A stretch of 64,000 nt of DNA from Gp13-AA77 sp035578005 (GCA_035578005.1 DATJYK010000046.1:25713-89712), one strand, 5' to 3'. Numbered from the stretch's first letter, positions 1 through 9,558 are shown. Notes: generated by a model not told the origin, from the letters alone. Numbers and translations: made by a program.

Positions 1-158
1 TGATGGGATCATCCGTCAATTTGCCATATTCCAGCTTGCGGGGGGCCCGCGCATCAGCTCTCTGCGTGCAGGTGCACCCACCGACCCTGACCTGCGGAGG
101 TATATTTCTAACCCATTATACATCAATAACATTCCGGCTTCGCTCGCAAGAGCCAAGC

Positions 159-1175
159 TTAGTAGGTCGCGGTATCGCCGAAAACGCCAAGGACTGCGGC
201 GCCCCGAATGGCGTCGTTCTTCAAAGCGTTCAAGGCCCGATTCGCTTCGCCCAGCCCGAACGTTTCCACCTCAGTGTGGATCGGGATTTCAGCGGCCACT
301 CGCAGGAACTCCTCGCCGTCCTCGCGGGTGTTGTTGGCCACGCTGCGTACTACGCGCTCGTGATAGAGCAGACCGTAGTCGAGGGGCGGTGTCGGGCTCA
401 TATGAATGCCAGCAAGCGTTAGCGTGCCGCCCTTCTTCAGCGCCTTGAGAGCCGCGGGCACAATCTCGCCTGCGGGAGCGAACACTATGGCGGCGTCCAG
501 ACCCACGGGTGGCTGGTCAAGAGTGGCGCCCACCCAGCGCGCGCCCAACTCAAGCGCTAGGCTACGGTGCCGCTGGTCACGCGTGGAGACGTACACTTCC
601 ACGTTCCAATGCCGCGCTACCTGGATGGCCAGGTGCGCCGCGGCCCCGAAACCGTAAAAGCCAAGCCGCCCGCCGGGCTGAATGCCGGAAAGACGCAGGG
701 AGCGGAACCCGATGATGCCCGCGCACAGCAGCGGCGCGGCGTGCTCATCGGCGAAACCCTGGGGCAGGGCATAGACGAATTGCTCATTCGCCGCGATATA
801 TTCGGCGTACCCTCCGTCCACTGTGTAGCCGGTAAAGTTGGCGTTGTCACACAGGTTTTCCCGGCCGGCGCGGCAGTACTCACACGTTCGGTCGGTACTC
901 TGCAGCCAGGCCACCCCGACGCGTGCACCCGGCTTGAACCGGGAGACTCCGGCGCCCACCCTTTCGATCACGCCCACCACCTGGTGGCCGGGGATCACGG
1001 GCGACTTGCGCGGCGGGAGCTCTCCTTCCACCACGTGTAGGTCCGTGCGGCACACGCCGCACACGTGCACGCGCACCAGAACCTGATCGCTACCAAGTTC
1101 GGGACGCGGCACCTCGCGCAATCGGAGCGGGTTCGTCTCAACTGCTCCTGGCGAATCAAGCACACAGGCTTTCAT
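159..1175 (-). CDS. Zinc-dependent alcohol dehydrogenase (MDR family)
   Basis: Medium-chain dehydrogenase of 338 aa, predicted to oxidise alcohols with NAD(P) in the cytosol. Visible signatures are the catalytic-zinc region GVCRTDLH, the GHQVVG segment, the structural-zinc lobe and the Rossmann glycines FYGFGAAAH. In the structural lobe the sequence reads STDRTCEYCRAGRENLC, so three cysteines of the usual four are present and the first appears to be Asp. The open frame extends upstream to 1379, but those residues are translated from a palindromic element. I chose ATG at 1175 because MKACVLDS is the typical start of the family. No clear ribosome binding site is seen. The length matches the family (about 330-340 aa). 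The exact substrate cannot be told. Confidence 0.9.
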   Translation of the reverse strand: MKACVLDSPGAVETNPLRLREVPRPELGSDQVLVRVHVCGVCRTDLHVVEGELPPRKSPVIPGHQVVGVIERVGAGVSRFKPGARVGVAWLQSTDRTCEYCRAGRENLCDNANFTGYTVDGGYAEYIAANEQFVYALPQGFADEHAAPLLCAGIIGFRSLRLSGIQPGGRLGFYGFGAAAHLAIQVARHWNVEVYVSTRDQRHRSLALELGARWVGATLDQPPVGLDAAIVFAPAGEIVPAALKALKKGGTLTLAGIHMSPTPPLDYGLLYHERVVRSVANNTREDGEEFLRVAAEIPIHTEVETFGLGEANRALNALKNDAIRGAAVLGVFGDTATY

Positions 1176-1269
1176 GGTACCGGCGCACCGCAATGATGCT
1201 AAAACGGAAATGGGCGAAATATGATCAAAAGCTGAGGTAAAGAGTATACCTCGAATGCGAGCGAGATTG

Positions 1270-1380
1270 GGTGGTGGTGCAGTTTGACGTAGGGGCGGCC
1301 CTTGTGGCCGCCCATTTCGAATCTGTTCTGTCGTTTGGGCGGCCACAAGGGCCGCCCCCACGTCAAACCGCACCACCACT
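1270..1380. mobile_element. Palindromic MITE-like element A with 8-bp target duplication
   Basis: Arms 1271-1313 and 1337-1379 are inverted repeats matching at 41 of 43 positions, around a 23-base loop (1314-1336). The outer end reads GTGGTGGTGCAGTTTGACGT and the inner part GGGGCGGCCCTTGTGGCCGC. The 8-mer CGAGATTG occurs immediately on both sides (1262-1269 and 1381-1388), as expected of a target-site duplication. No gene lies inside. It occupies the divergent gap between the alcohol dehydrogenase and the methyltransferase, and is most similar to the copy at 15780-15884. Confidence 0.85.
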
Positions 1381-1593
1381 CGAGATTGAGCCCTGTTGAC
1401 GCAGTTTCACCGATGGCGTGAAGACTTCACCGATGCGCACAATTCGTGACAACCCTTTGACACCAATTTAACGGCGCGGCTTGGAGCCGCGCATCCAAGT
1501 CATCTGAATGTCGAGCCGTGAAGCCTGCGCCGGAGGATTTATAATGAAGAGCTCCGGAGCCGTTTTCACGAGTCAACAACGAGATTGGCCACC

Positions 1594-2292
1594 ATGCGTC
1601 GCGTAACATCGATAGAACTTCTGGACCAAGGTGCAGGCTCCCTCGAGGAGATTCAAGGAAATCTGGCTGACCTGTGGCGAGTGAATCGCTACCTGGGCGG
1701 CGTCTTCAACAACCTGCGATTGCTACGACAGTTTTTCCGCCAGACCGAAAAGCGTCGCGTGCGAGTGCTGGAGGTCGGCGCTGGAGACGGTCGGCTGGCC
1801 GCACGCCTGCGCCGGGAACTGAGCAAGCAGGGCATCGATGCGGATTTCTTTGTGCTTGATTGCCAATTGAGCCACCTTCTCATGGGCCGGCCCGACACGC
1901 AGGAGGTGCATCCCGTGGTTGCGGACGCGCTGGCGCTGCCCTTCGCGCCGTCCAGCTTTGATATCGTCACCTGCAACTTGTTTCTTCACCATTTCTCGGG
2001 TGCTCGAGCGCTCCAGTTGCTTAAGGCTCTCGCCTCCATGGCGCGGGAGGCGGTACTCATCAATGATCTTCGGCGCCACTGGCTTCCGTACTGGTTTGTA
2101 CGCTTGACCCCGTGGCTGTGGCGCGTGGAGATGTCGCGGCTTGACGGGATGGCCAGCGCGCGGCAAGCTTACACTCGCGCCGAAGTCGTCGCACTCGCCA
2201 GCGCTGCCAGTTTGGGTGATTTCGAGGTCCATCGGCTTGCGCCTTTCCGCCTCGGCCTCGTACTCTGGATGCGTCAGCATGCTGGCGGCTAG
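1594..2292 (+). CDS. Class I SAM-dependent methyltransferase
   Basis: Predicted cytosolic methyltransferase of about 232 aa. The AdoMet-binding motif I is VLEVGAGDGRLAARL, followed by the acidic end of motif II (FFVLDC), motif III (VVADALALPFA) and the DIVTCNLFLHHF segment typical of the Methyltransf_11/25 fold. The N-terminal stretch DLWRVNRYLGG resembles methyltransferases that I recall next to type III polyketide synthases, but no such synthase is present here, so the substrate is unknown. An in-frame TTG lies at 1585; I chose the ATG at 1594. The gene stands alone, followed 20 bp later by palindromic element C. Confidence 0.8.
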   Translation: MRRVTSIELLDQGAGSLEEIQGNLADLWRVNRYLGGVFNNLRLLRQFFRQTEKRRVRVLEVGAGDGRLAARLRRELSKQGIDADFFVLDCQLSHLLMGRPDTQEVHPVVADALALPFAPSSFDIVTCNLFLHHFSGARALQLLKALASMAREAVLINDLRRHWLPYWFVRLTPWLWRVEMSRLDGMASARQAYTRAEVVALASAASLGDFEVHRLAPFRLGLVLWMRQHAGG

Positions 2293-2311
2293 CCGACGGC
2301 GCGGATGGCCA

Positions 2312-2401
2312 GGTAGTGGGCCAGTTTGACGTGGCACGGGCGTCTCGCCCGTGGAGACTCACGGCCAAGATGGCCGTGCCACCTCAAACTGGCCCACTAC
2401 C
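2312..2401. mobile_element. Palindromic MITE-like element C with two inner hairpins
   Basis: Outer arms 2312-2339 and 2374-2401 match at 27 of 28 positions (outer end GGTAGTGGGCCAGTTTGA). Inside lie two further hairpins: CACGGGCG-TCT-CGCCCGTG (2335-2353) and ACGGCCA-AGA-TGGCCGT (2361-2377), so the whole can fold as a three-way junction. The outer arm resembles those of elements A and B (CAGTTTGACGT shared), while the first inner hairpin resembles that of element D. No clean target duplication is visible. It sits between the methyltransferase stop and the cupredoxin start. Confidence 0.8.
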
Positions 2402-2432
2402 AACGGACAATCATTTCTCTGTGAGGTGCAAC

Positions 2433-2834
2433 ATGACTCAACGTCGACGAACGATCGCAGTGACCGCTCTCGTGCTTGCGCAGAGTGCCTTCGCACTTGC
2501 GCTCGCGGCCCAGGAAAGCGCGCCGGCCGCCGCCGGCGCCGACACCATCCAGGTGACGGCCAAAAAATACGAGTTCAATCCCTCGGTGATCACCGTGAAA
2601 CAGGGCCAGCAGGTGAAACTCGTGATTACTGCCACCGACCACGATCACGGGTTCAAGCTCGACGCGTACAACATTAACCAGAAGCTTAAAAAAGGCGTCG
2701 CGACGCCGGTGGAATTCACCGCCGATAAGGCCGGCACCTTTCCGTTTGAATGTTCGGTATATTGCGGCCTTGGGCATGGCCACATGAAAGGCAAGTTGGT
2801 GGTGGAACCGGCAGCGGGCGCGGCATCTCCCTAA
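2433..2834 (+). CDS. Secreted cupredoxin with a CuA-type copper site
   Basis: Small exported copper protein of 133 aa, presumably an electron carrier in the periplasm. A signal peptide occupies about residues 1-26 (RRRTIAVTALVLAQSAFALALA). The rest is one cupredoxin domain like the C-terminal domain of cytochrome c oxidase subunit II. The motif ECSVYCGLGHGHM gives C-x3-C-x3-H-x2-M, the same spacing as the CuA loop, and an upstream His lies in DHDHGF, so a complete binuclear CuA ligand set seems present. The Glu usually found between the cysteines is replaced. No oxidase subunits are nearby. The start at 2433 is supported by GAGG six bases upstream; the longer frame reads through the palindrome. 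Confidence 0.85.
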   Translation: MTQRRRTIAVTALVLAQSAFALALAAQESAPAAAGADTIQVTAKKYEFNPSVITVKQGQQVKLVITATDHDHGFKLDAYNINQKLKKGVATPVEFTADKAGTFPFECSVYCGLGHGHMKGKLVVEPAAGAASP

Positions 2835-2968
2835 TGCGACGATTCGGCGACGTGTATTGCGCTCGCCAGTTGGGCTGGTCCATTTCGGAAATCACCCGCC
2901 TTACGCGCCTGCGAGACCGCGTGTCACTGTTTCCGACCAGGCCGATAGACCAGCGAACACAATTGCGA

Positions 2969-5070
2969 TCACTTTCCGTCCTGCGTGAGCGCCAGAAGTA
3001 CATTACCTGCCATGCCGGCATTGACGGAATACCCGGAGGTGGTAAAGAGCATTCCTCCCGCCACCACCGTGCCGGCATAGTTGATCGACCCGCCGTGCGC
3101 TTGCACTCCGTTCACGGTCGCGAAGTCGCGCACGGTATCGAAATCCCACAGCACTTTGCCATCGAGTTCGTCGTAGGCGCGGAGATGCCCATCGAGAGAC
3201 CCGGCAAAGACCGCGCCCGGAATCGCCGTTGCCGGCGCTTGTTGCGAAGCGCCGCATCCCGGCTGACTGAGGCACGCTGGCTCGGTGGGTGCCGTCGACC
3301 AGATCTTCTTTCCCGTGGTGATATCGAGCGCGAACATGCCGCCTCCAGCTTTGGGGTCGGGTGTCCAATCCGATAACGGGAAAAATACGCGCAGGCCGCT
3401 CGCAGCTCCGCCGAACTCGATACCGCCGAGCATACCGCCCTTGCCGATGCGCGACTCCCAAACCATGGCGCCCTGGGCATCGGGATCGAGTCCGTAGGCG
3501 ACCCCCGATTTCTGCCCAACGATCAGCAGACCCTTCCCGTTCGCGAGCTTACTTAGAATTGGCGGAGCGCCGATATCAAAGTCGCCGCCAGGGTTTTCGG
3601 GCAGCTCGATTTGTCCTCAGCGTCGCAGCCGATGTTAAAGCGGTCATTCGCGGTTAGCTGCTTCACCCACAAAATTTTGCCATCTTCCAGGTTGAGCGCA
3701 AGGACGGCGTCGCTGGTTTCGCTGGCCGGATCCGAGTAGTTATCCCCGGTGCCCACATAGAGCGCATGACGCTCGGGGTCGATCGTGGGAGAACTCCACA
3801 CTCCTGCCCCTGAAGGGCCGAACATCTGCGTGCCGGCCGCATTCAGCGCGGTCGCCTTCGCCTCGTTCGCAATCGTGTGAGTCTTCCACAGCACGGCTCC
3901 GGTTTTAGCGTCCAGCGCGTTGACGCTCCCTCGAAACGTGCAGCACGGGTATTTCGGGTTCGCGCCTCCCAGCTCCTCCGCAAAAGACACCGGCACATAG
4001 AGCCGCTCACCATACAACTTGGGAGCGCCCGTGATCATGGCGAAGGGATGTGAATCGACATCTGCCTTCCACACAAGCGCGCCGGTCGCGGTACTCACCG
4101 CATAGACGTGGGCTTGCATGTCGCCGAAAAACGCGGTCGTGCCGTCGGCGCTTATCGTGATGGCCGTGCGGGCGAGCGCACTCGGCGAGAATCTCCAATA
4201 CTCGCAGCCTGAGTCCATGTCGAGCGAGTGGACTGACCCATCGCCGCCCGCGACAAAGACACGGCCGCCTACAATCGTTGGTGGCCCGCCGGCGATAGTC
4301 GCGCCGGCGTAACCGAATGCCCACTTCACGCCGAGATGCGGGATTTGCAACTTGGTGAGTCCTGCTAATTCTGCCGGCTGAAAACGGCTGTTCGACAGGT
4401 CCACTCCCCATCCGTTCCACAGAACTGAGTTTCCCATCGGCGGCGCGCTCGCTCCACAGGCATTCACTTGAGCGGCTTGCTCCTGCTTGGCGGGACGCCC
4501 GATATAGGTCGCCACCGCCAACCGCTGTTCATGCGACATCGCCGAACCCAGACTCCTCATCTTCCCGGTTTCTAGGGCAGCCACGATCATCGGCTGCAGC
4601 ATGAGCCTGAGGTTCTGTGGCCACGGAGCAAGCACGGGATTGAATGGCGTGTGACAGGAGGTGCACCGCGAGTGAAACAGATAAGAACCGTCCCTGTCGA
4701 AACTTGGGCTTTGTGCGATACGTTCCAGTGTGAGTGCAGCGGTCTCATTGTCTTGCTTCCATTCGCCACTCAATCGCTGATCCGCGGTCAGACTGCCGTT
4801 AAACGAAACCCTTGGATTGGCAAGCTCGAAAGAGACGGAGCGGTTGCCGGCTTTGAAGGACTCGACGAGAACGCCCAACTTGCCAGTGTCAGGACTGTCG
4901 AGCGTCGCCGCCGATCCGCCGGCGATGTGCAGCACAATTCGATAATCCTCGGCTCCCAGGCGAAACCTTCCTTGCCAAATGCCGCTGACCTCACCACTCG
5001 GTGCCGCGGCAAGCGCTCCTAAGCACAGTCCAAGCGCGACCCAAAGCAGACCAGAGACTGGACGCGGCAT
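2969..5070 (-). pseudogene. PVADH-like quinohaemoprotein, split by one frameshift
   Basis: Read in one piece this is a roughly 700-aa exported PQQ eight-bladed propeller with a fused cytochrome c, closest to cytochrome-linked polyvinyl alcohol dehydrogenases. It has a signal peptide (about 1-22), an all-beta segment (25-118: IWQGRF...LTLER) resembling one found before secreted alpha/beta hydrolases, haem site CTSCH at 136-140, then family motifs such as YPCCTFRGS, GPSGAGVWSSPT and YVGTGDNYS. The frame stops at 3553 after CPKTLAAT. Inserting one base near 3592-3598 restores CPENPGGDFDIGAPPIL and continues, in the second frame, to 2969. It is therefore a real frameshift or a sequencing error. 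It is divergent from the permease gene at 5556. Confidence 0.8.
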
Positions 5071-5555
5071 TGCCGACCTCCTAGAACAAAGCTGGAATTT
5101 TTGCGGGGCCCTGGCGAGTTGGCGGCCAACAGCGTCGGATTTACATCAAGCGAAACCATACCGAACCTCCAGGGGACGCATTCAGACTGGGGACAGCTTA
5201 CCGCCTACGCTCCCCGCCCCGCAAGACACTTGCAAGAAACCGTAGCGAGTGATGCTAAAGGGCGAATCGGTCTGCAATCATCTTCATTGTGTTTGCCGGC
5301 GCATGAAACTCTCGGAGAAGCCCGGGCCTCAGCTTCGCGAGAGCCCAGAAATGGCCTTCGGGGTCCACTTGCAGCGCCGTCGCGTAGTTTTAGCTGGTGG
5401 TTCTTGCTTCTTTTCAGCATAGGCGTTGTCATATTTCGGGGAACGATGTCGAAATCGCCCAGGCTGGAGCGACATCTCTCTAGACCGATGATCGAGAAGG
5501 TTGCGAACGGGGTCTATTTGGCACTACATTGCGTAATACTCCCCTAGGAGGGAAA
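5071..5555. other. Divergent intergenic region
   Basis: These 485 bp separate the PVADH-like gene (minus strand) from the permease gene (plus strand) and should hold both promoters. Apart from the ribosome binding site TAGGAGG at 5545-5551, I see no convincing promoter pair, RNA or small gene. Confidence 0.4.
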
Positions 5556-8084
5556 ATGGCGACCTACACCACTGACAAGTCGGAAAGCGAGACGGAGGCG
5601 ATCACCCTCCTGGCCAACTACGTGACAGGGCTACTGGGCGACCTCAGGATTGCGATCCGTTCACTCGGTCGGGTCCCGGCACTTTGGATCGCGGTGGCTC
5701 TTACGCTGGCGCTCGGGATTGGCATGAATGCGGCCATCTTCAGTGTCGTCCGGGGCGTGCTGCTGCGCCCGCTGGTGAATCGCGATGAAAATCGCCTGAT
5801 CTACATCCAGCAGAGCGAGCCGGGCTTACAGATCGAAGACACCACCTTCTCGGTTCCGGAGATCAATGACATCGGCGCCCACCTGAAGACCATCAGCGCG
5901 CTCGGCACCTTCTCCACTGTCGACTTTACGGAGGACGGATTGACCGAAACGCGTGAAATTCACGCGGGCGTAGTTGACGGCGCCTACTTTGAGGTGATGG
6001 GATTGCACCCTGTGCTCGGCCGCCTGCTCAACGCGAACGACGACGGTCCAAGCGCCGCCGGCGCCGTAGTCCTCACCTATCGCTTCTGGGTAAACTCCTT
6101 GCACGCTGATCGAAACGTACTTGGCAAGGTGGTCCGTTTGGGGAGTGTGGGCCAAAGCCGCTCTGCCGTCGTGGTCGGAGTTCTCGAACCCTCAATTCCT
6201 TACCCTGCCGAAACCGAGATGATCGCTAACATCGTCACCAGCCCGCACCACCTCTCGGCCACCATGGTCCAGGGGCGCGAGCATCGCATGACCGAAGTGT
6301 TCGGACGGCTCGCGCCCGGGGCCAGTCTCAAGTCCGCGCGCGCCGAGCTTGGTACGGTATATGCTGCCATGTTGTCGGCGCACCCCGACGTCTACAAACC
6401 GCAGTATCACTTTCATATCAGCGCCAGACCGTTGCGCGACGAGATTAATGCCAACGCCTGGACCATTCTCTGGCTGCTGTTTGGCGCATCCGGGCTGCTG
6501 TTCCTGATTGCCTGCTCGAACGTCGCGAACCTCATCCTTGCTCGAACGGTCCGGCGTGAATCGGAGTTAGCCACCCGCGTTGCGCTGGGAGCAACCCCGG
6601 CCACCATCCGGCGGTCGTTGCTGGCAGAAGGGCTGGTCCTCTGCGGCAGTGGCGCCCTGGCCGGTGTGCTGGTGGCCATACCGATGGTGATGGTGCTGGC
6701 GCGGTACGCGTTGCGCTTCTCAGTGAGGGCGGCCGATCTTAGGCCGGATTTCACCGTATTGTGGATGGGACTGGGTCTGGCACTCGCGGCCGCAGTCTTT
6801 CTCGCATTTGTTCCCCGCATTCCGTCGGCCGACACTGCGCAGGGCCTCGGACTCACCAGCGGTGCCAGCCGGGTCACCAAGAGCCGTCGAGGCATTCGGA
6901 TCTTTACCGTTATCCAGGTGGCCGCATCGTTCGTCCTGCTCGCTGGCGCGGGCGCGCTGGTGGCGACCTTGCTGACGCTGCAGAAGGCGCAGCCGGCATT
7001 TGAAACCGGACATGTTCTCATTGCGAACATGCCCTTGATTTCCGACGGCCGCACGCCGCAGCAGACGTCCGAATTCTACCAGGAAGTCCAGCGCCGCGTG
7101 AGCGCGTTGCCGGGAGTGGAAAGCGCCGGAACGGGGATGACCGCTCCGTGGCGCGACGGCCTTTTTCTGAGCTTCACCCTGCAATTCGGGGTCGAGGGCC
7201 GGAAGCGCGAGAACGGAGACGACCTGCGGACGCGGTTCCGCTTTGTTTCCCCGAACTATTTCGCCACGCTGGGGATTCCGCTTGTCGAGGGGCGTGACTT
7301 CAACGAGGGTGATCGCATAGGTGCCGAACCCGTGGTGATCGTCAGCAAGAGTATCGCCCAGCAGTTATTTCCCGGGCAAGACGCCCTGAACCGTCATATC
7401 ATGTGGACCGATCCGCTGATCAAGTTCATTGGTATGTTTCCCGAGCCTCGCCGCATCGTGGGTGTACTGGCCGACGTCGACGACGCGAACATCGTTCCCC
7501 AGCCCAATATGACGGTGTATCAGCCGCTCTGGCAGGGCCCCATCTTCCAGGCCCGGTTGTTCGTACGCACGAACGCCGACCCTTACGCGCTCGTGCCGAC
7601 CATCACGCGCACCATTAAAGCTGTGGCCGCCACTCAACCCGTGGAGCACGCTAGCACGCTGCAAGACGTCCGCACTGAGCTTCTGGCGAACAATCGCGTG
7701 AATGCCGTCGTGTTCGGGGGATTCGCCGCCCTCGCCTTGGCGATTTCGATAGTCGGAGTTGCCGGTGTGCTGGCTTTTGCGGTGAGCTGGCGCACCCGCG
7801 AGTTTGGAATCCGGCTCGCTCTGGGCGCACAGCCTCGCCAGATCCTGGCCGGCGTGCTCGTCGACGGAGCGACGATGGCTGCGATTGGCGTTGCGGCAGG
7901 CGCCTTGGTGGGTTGGGGCTTGTCGCGCCTGGCCGGCAATTTCATCCCGGCGCTGCGGCTTCCCGGGGCGCTTCCGTTGCTGGCGTCGGCGGTAGTCATC
8001 CTCATGGCGGCGATTTTGGCCTCGCTGGTGCCGGCGGCCCGCGCTGCTCGAGTCGATACCGTCCAGGCGCTTCGCGCTGAGTAA
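5556..8084 (+). CDS. ADOP-type ABC transporter permease (MacB/FtsX family)
   Basis: Inner-membrane permease of 842 aa with the duplicated MacB_PCD-FtsX architecture. The N-terminal segment DLRIAIRSLGRVPALW is followed by TM1 (ALTLALGIGMNAAIF), a periplasmic domain, a TM block around residues 300-400 (LLFLIACSNVANLILAR), a second periplasmic domain and a C-terminal TM block ending LVPAARAARVDTVQALRAE. Such proteins act with a separate ATPase in MacB-like efflux or mechanotransmission; no ATPase gene lies next to it, and the substrate is unknown. The start at 5556 has a strong ribosome binding site (TAGGAGG, five bases away). A remnant of a second permease of this family is seen at 38003-38173. 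Confidence 0.9.
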   Translation: MATYTTDKSESETEAITLLANYVTGLLGDLRIAIRSLGRVPALWIAVALTLALGIGMNAAIFSVVRGVLLRPLVNRDENRLIYIQQSEPGLQIEDTTFSVPEINDIGAHLKTISALGTFSTVDFTEDGLTETREIHAGVVDGAYFEVMGLHPVLGRLLNANDDGPSAAGAVVLTYRFWVNSLHADRNVLGKVVRLGSVGQSRSAVVVGVLEPSIPYPAETEMIANIVTSPHHLSATMVQGREHRMTEVFGRLAPGASLKSARAELGTVYAAMLSAHPDVYKPQYHFHISARPLRDEINANAWTILWLLFGASGLLFLIACSNVANLILARTVRRESELATRVALGATPATIRRSLLAEGLVLCGSGALAGVLVAIPMVMVLARYALRFSVRAADLRPDFTVLWMGLGLALAAAVFLAFVPRIPSADTAQGLGLTSGASRVTKSRRGIRIFTVIQVAASFVLLAGAGALVATLLTLQKAQPAFETGHVLIANMPLISDGRTPQQTSEFYQEVQRRVSALPGVESAGTGMTAPWRDGLFLSFTLQFGVEGRKRENGDDLRTRFRFVSPNYFATLGIPLVEGRDFNEGDRIGAEPVVIVSKSIAQQLFPGQDALNRHIMWTDPLIKFIGMFPEPRRIVGVLADVDDANIVPQPNMTVYQPLWQGPIFQARLFVRTNADPYALVPTITRTIKAVAATQPVEHASTLQDVRTELLANNRVNAVVFGGFAALALAISIVGVAGVLAFAVSWRTREFGIRLALGAQPRQILAGVLVDGATMAAIGVAAGALVGWGLSRLAGNFIPALRLPGALPLLASAVVILMAAILASLVPAARAARVDTVQALRAE

Positions 8085-8504
8085 GACAGCGAAGCGACGT
8101 CACTGTCGCTGGCGTGCGCGGCTCGAGGGTGACTACACAGACTTGCAGTGCTTACTGTTCGCGGATGAGGGCTGCCGCATAAACTTCTGAGCTCTTACCT
8201 CGGGCAATGGATCGCGCCTGAACTGACCTCCTCGACCCGTCGGCTGTGGTATCAGTGGTTGTGGGCACACCGCCAGCGAACCGAAAGTGACACCGCGCTC
8301 CGCATCGTTTTTGTTTCACGAAAAACCCTTCTTTCGAAGTCGCGCCAAAAACGATCACACCCCTTGTAACCGATGGATGTTTTCGATATAGTTCGCGGCG
8401 GGTCGAAAACGCCCGGGGGTGAATGGCAGCAGGTTCGGAGCCGGACCGCCCCGTACTGCCCGGTTCTTGCACCGCTGTTCCAACCCCTCATTCTGGGGGT
8501 GATC
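8085..8504. other. Intergenic region without recognised content
   Basis: A gap of 420 bp between the permease and a lipoprotein gene. An open frame runs into the lipoprotein from 8373, but its residues look non-coding. I see no RNA gene, promoter pair or terminator with a T-run. Confidence 0.35.
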
Positions 8505-9497
8505 ATGAAAAGTCGTCTTACCGCGGCGCCTCGACAGATGGCGCGGGCCGGCGCAGCGCCGAGAAATATCCCGGTCCATCCGAATAACATCTCTTCTCGA
8601 CACAGGCACTCCAACCTCTGCTGCCTCATCTTGTTTGGCCTCGCACTCGCTCTGATGGCGGGTTGCTCTTCCTCAGGGCCGAAACTCACCGGCCCGGGCA
8701 TAACGTACCAGAACGCCAAGGATTACTTTTCGCGGGGCCACAGCGCCAACTATGACCACGCTCTCGACGCCCTTGCCACGCTGAGCGATGCTGATCCACC
8801 GAACGACTACACGGACCGCGCCCGCGTGCTGCGCGCCATCATCCTGAGCGGCCAGTTCGAGGGCTACAAGAGCCTTGCCGAAGCCTACAAGAAGGGCTCC
8901 GACAAGACCACGGAGTCTGGTCTCAAGTCCGAATACGACGAACTGTACCGCGATACCTTGCGGCGGGCCGGCGAGATTTCGCTCACCTTTGCAGAGGCCG
9001 CGATGCAGTTGACCAAGGGAGGCCAGATCCCCAAGAGTCTCGCGCTCGATGCCCCTTATCCCGTCACGTTGGCATCCGTTTCGAGTGCGACCCTGGACAA
9101 GGTCGAAAGCGGAGAAAAAATCGGAGAGGATGAGCAATCGGACGCCGCGCTCGGCGCTCCGGGTATGGGCATTGCCAAGATGTTATCCGAGGTCGTCGGC
9201 GGGGACGCCGAAGCCGTGAAATCGAAAATGAACGCCGGTGCCGTTCCGCTCGACAGCGCCAAGTTTGGCCTCTTTTTGGCCAACGAGCTGGCAAGCAGCG
9301 CTTCCCTGTTTGACAAGAAGCACATCTACGATCCCGAGAAATACAAGCAGTTGGCAAACATCGCGCAGAACGCGGGACAGGCCGTGGCCGCCACCCTTGA
9401 AGTAAGCCCGGACCCCGACACTGAGAAGCATCTCAAGGAGCTGGAGGACCAGCTCAAGGCCGGCTTGAAGGCCTCGCAGGCGGCTGTGAATGATTGA
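8505..9497 (+). CDS. Predicted lipoprotein of unknown function
   Basis: A protein of about 330 aa. After a long basic N-terminus there is one hydrophobic segment ending LALALMAGCSSSG, a plausible lipobox with Cys at about residue 54, so it is probably anchored in the outer membrane. The mature part is helical and charged. It includes a TPR-like stretch (YDHALDALATLSDADPPNDY, RARVLRAIILSGQFEG) and ends in a helix rich in Lys/Glu (KHLKELEDQLKAGL). I do not recognise a named family. ATG 8505 was chosen because a purine-rich GGGGGTG lies just upstream and the residues before it look non-coding. The following gene starts about 60 bp downstream, so the two may be co-transcribed. Confidence 0.7.
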   Translation: MKSRLTAAPRQMARAGAAPRNIPVHPNNISSRHRHSNLCCLILFGLALALMAGCSSSGPKLTGPGITYQNAKDYFSRGHSANYDHALDALATLSDADPPNDYTDRARVLRAIILSGQFEGYKSLAEAYKKGSDKTTESGLKSEYDELYRDTLRRAGEISLTFAEAAMQLTKGGQIPKSLALDAPYPVTLASVSSATLDKVESGEKIGEDEQSDAALGAPGMGIAKMLSEVVGGDAEAVKSKMNAGAVPLDSAKFGLFLANELASSASLFDKKHIYDPEKYKQLANIAQNAGQAVAATLEVSPDPDTEKHLKELEDQLKAGLKASQAAVND

Positions 9498-9558
9498 GTC
9501 TGGATGAGGTTCTATCCTGAAGCCGCTGACCACAAGACGAGGTTGGCTTGCCGGAGCA

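Noticed and set aside
159..1379. N-terminal extension of the alcohol dehydrogenase
   Set aside because: The 68 extra residues come from palindromic element A and its flank; the family start is at 1175.
8085..8130. Terminator after the ADOP permease gene
   Set aside because: An AGCGAC/GTCGCT pairing exists, but the stem is short, the loop is six bases and no T-run follows.
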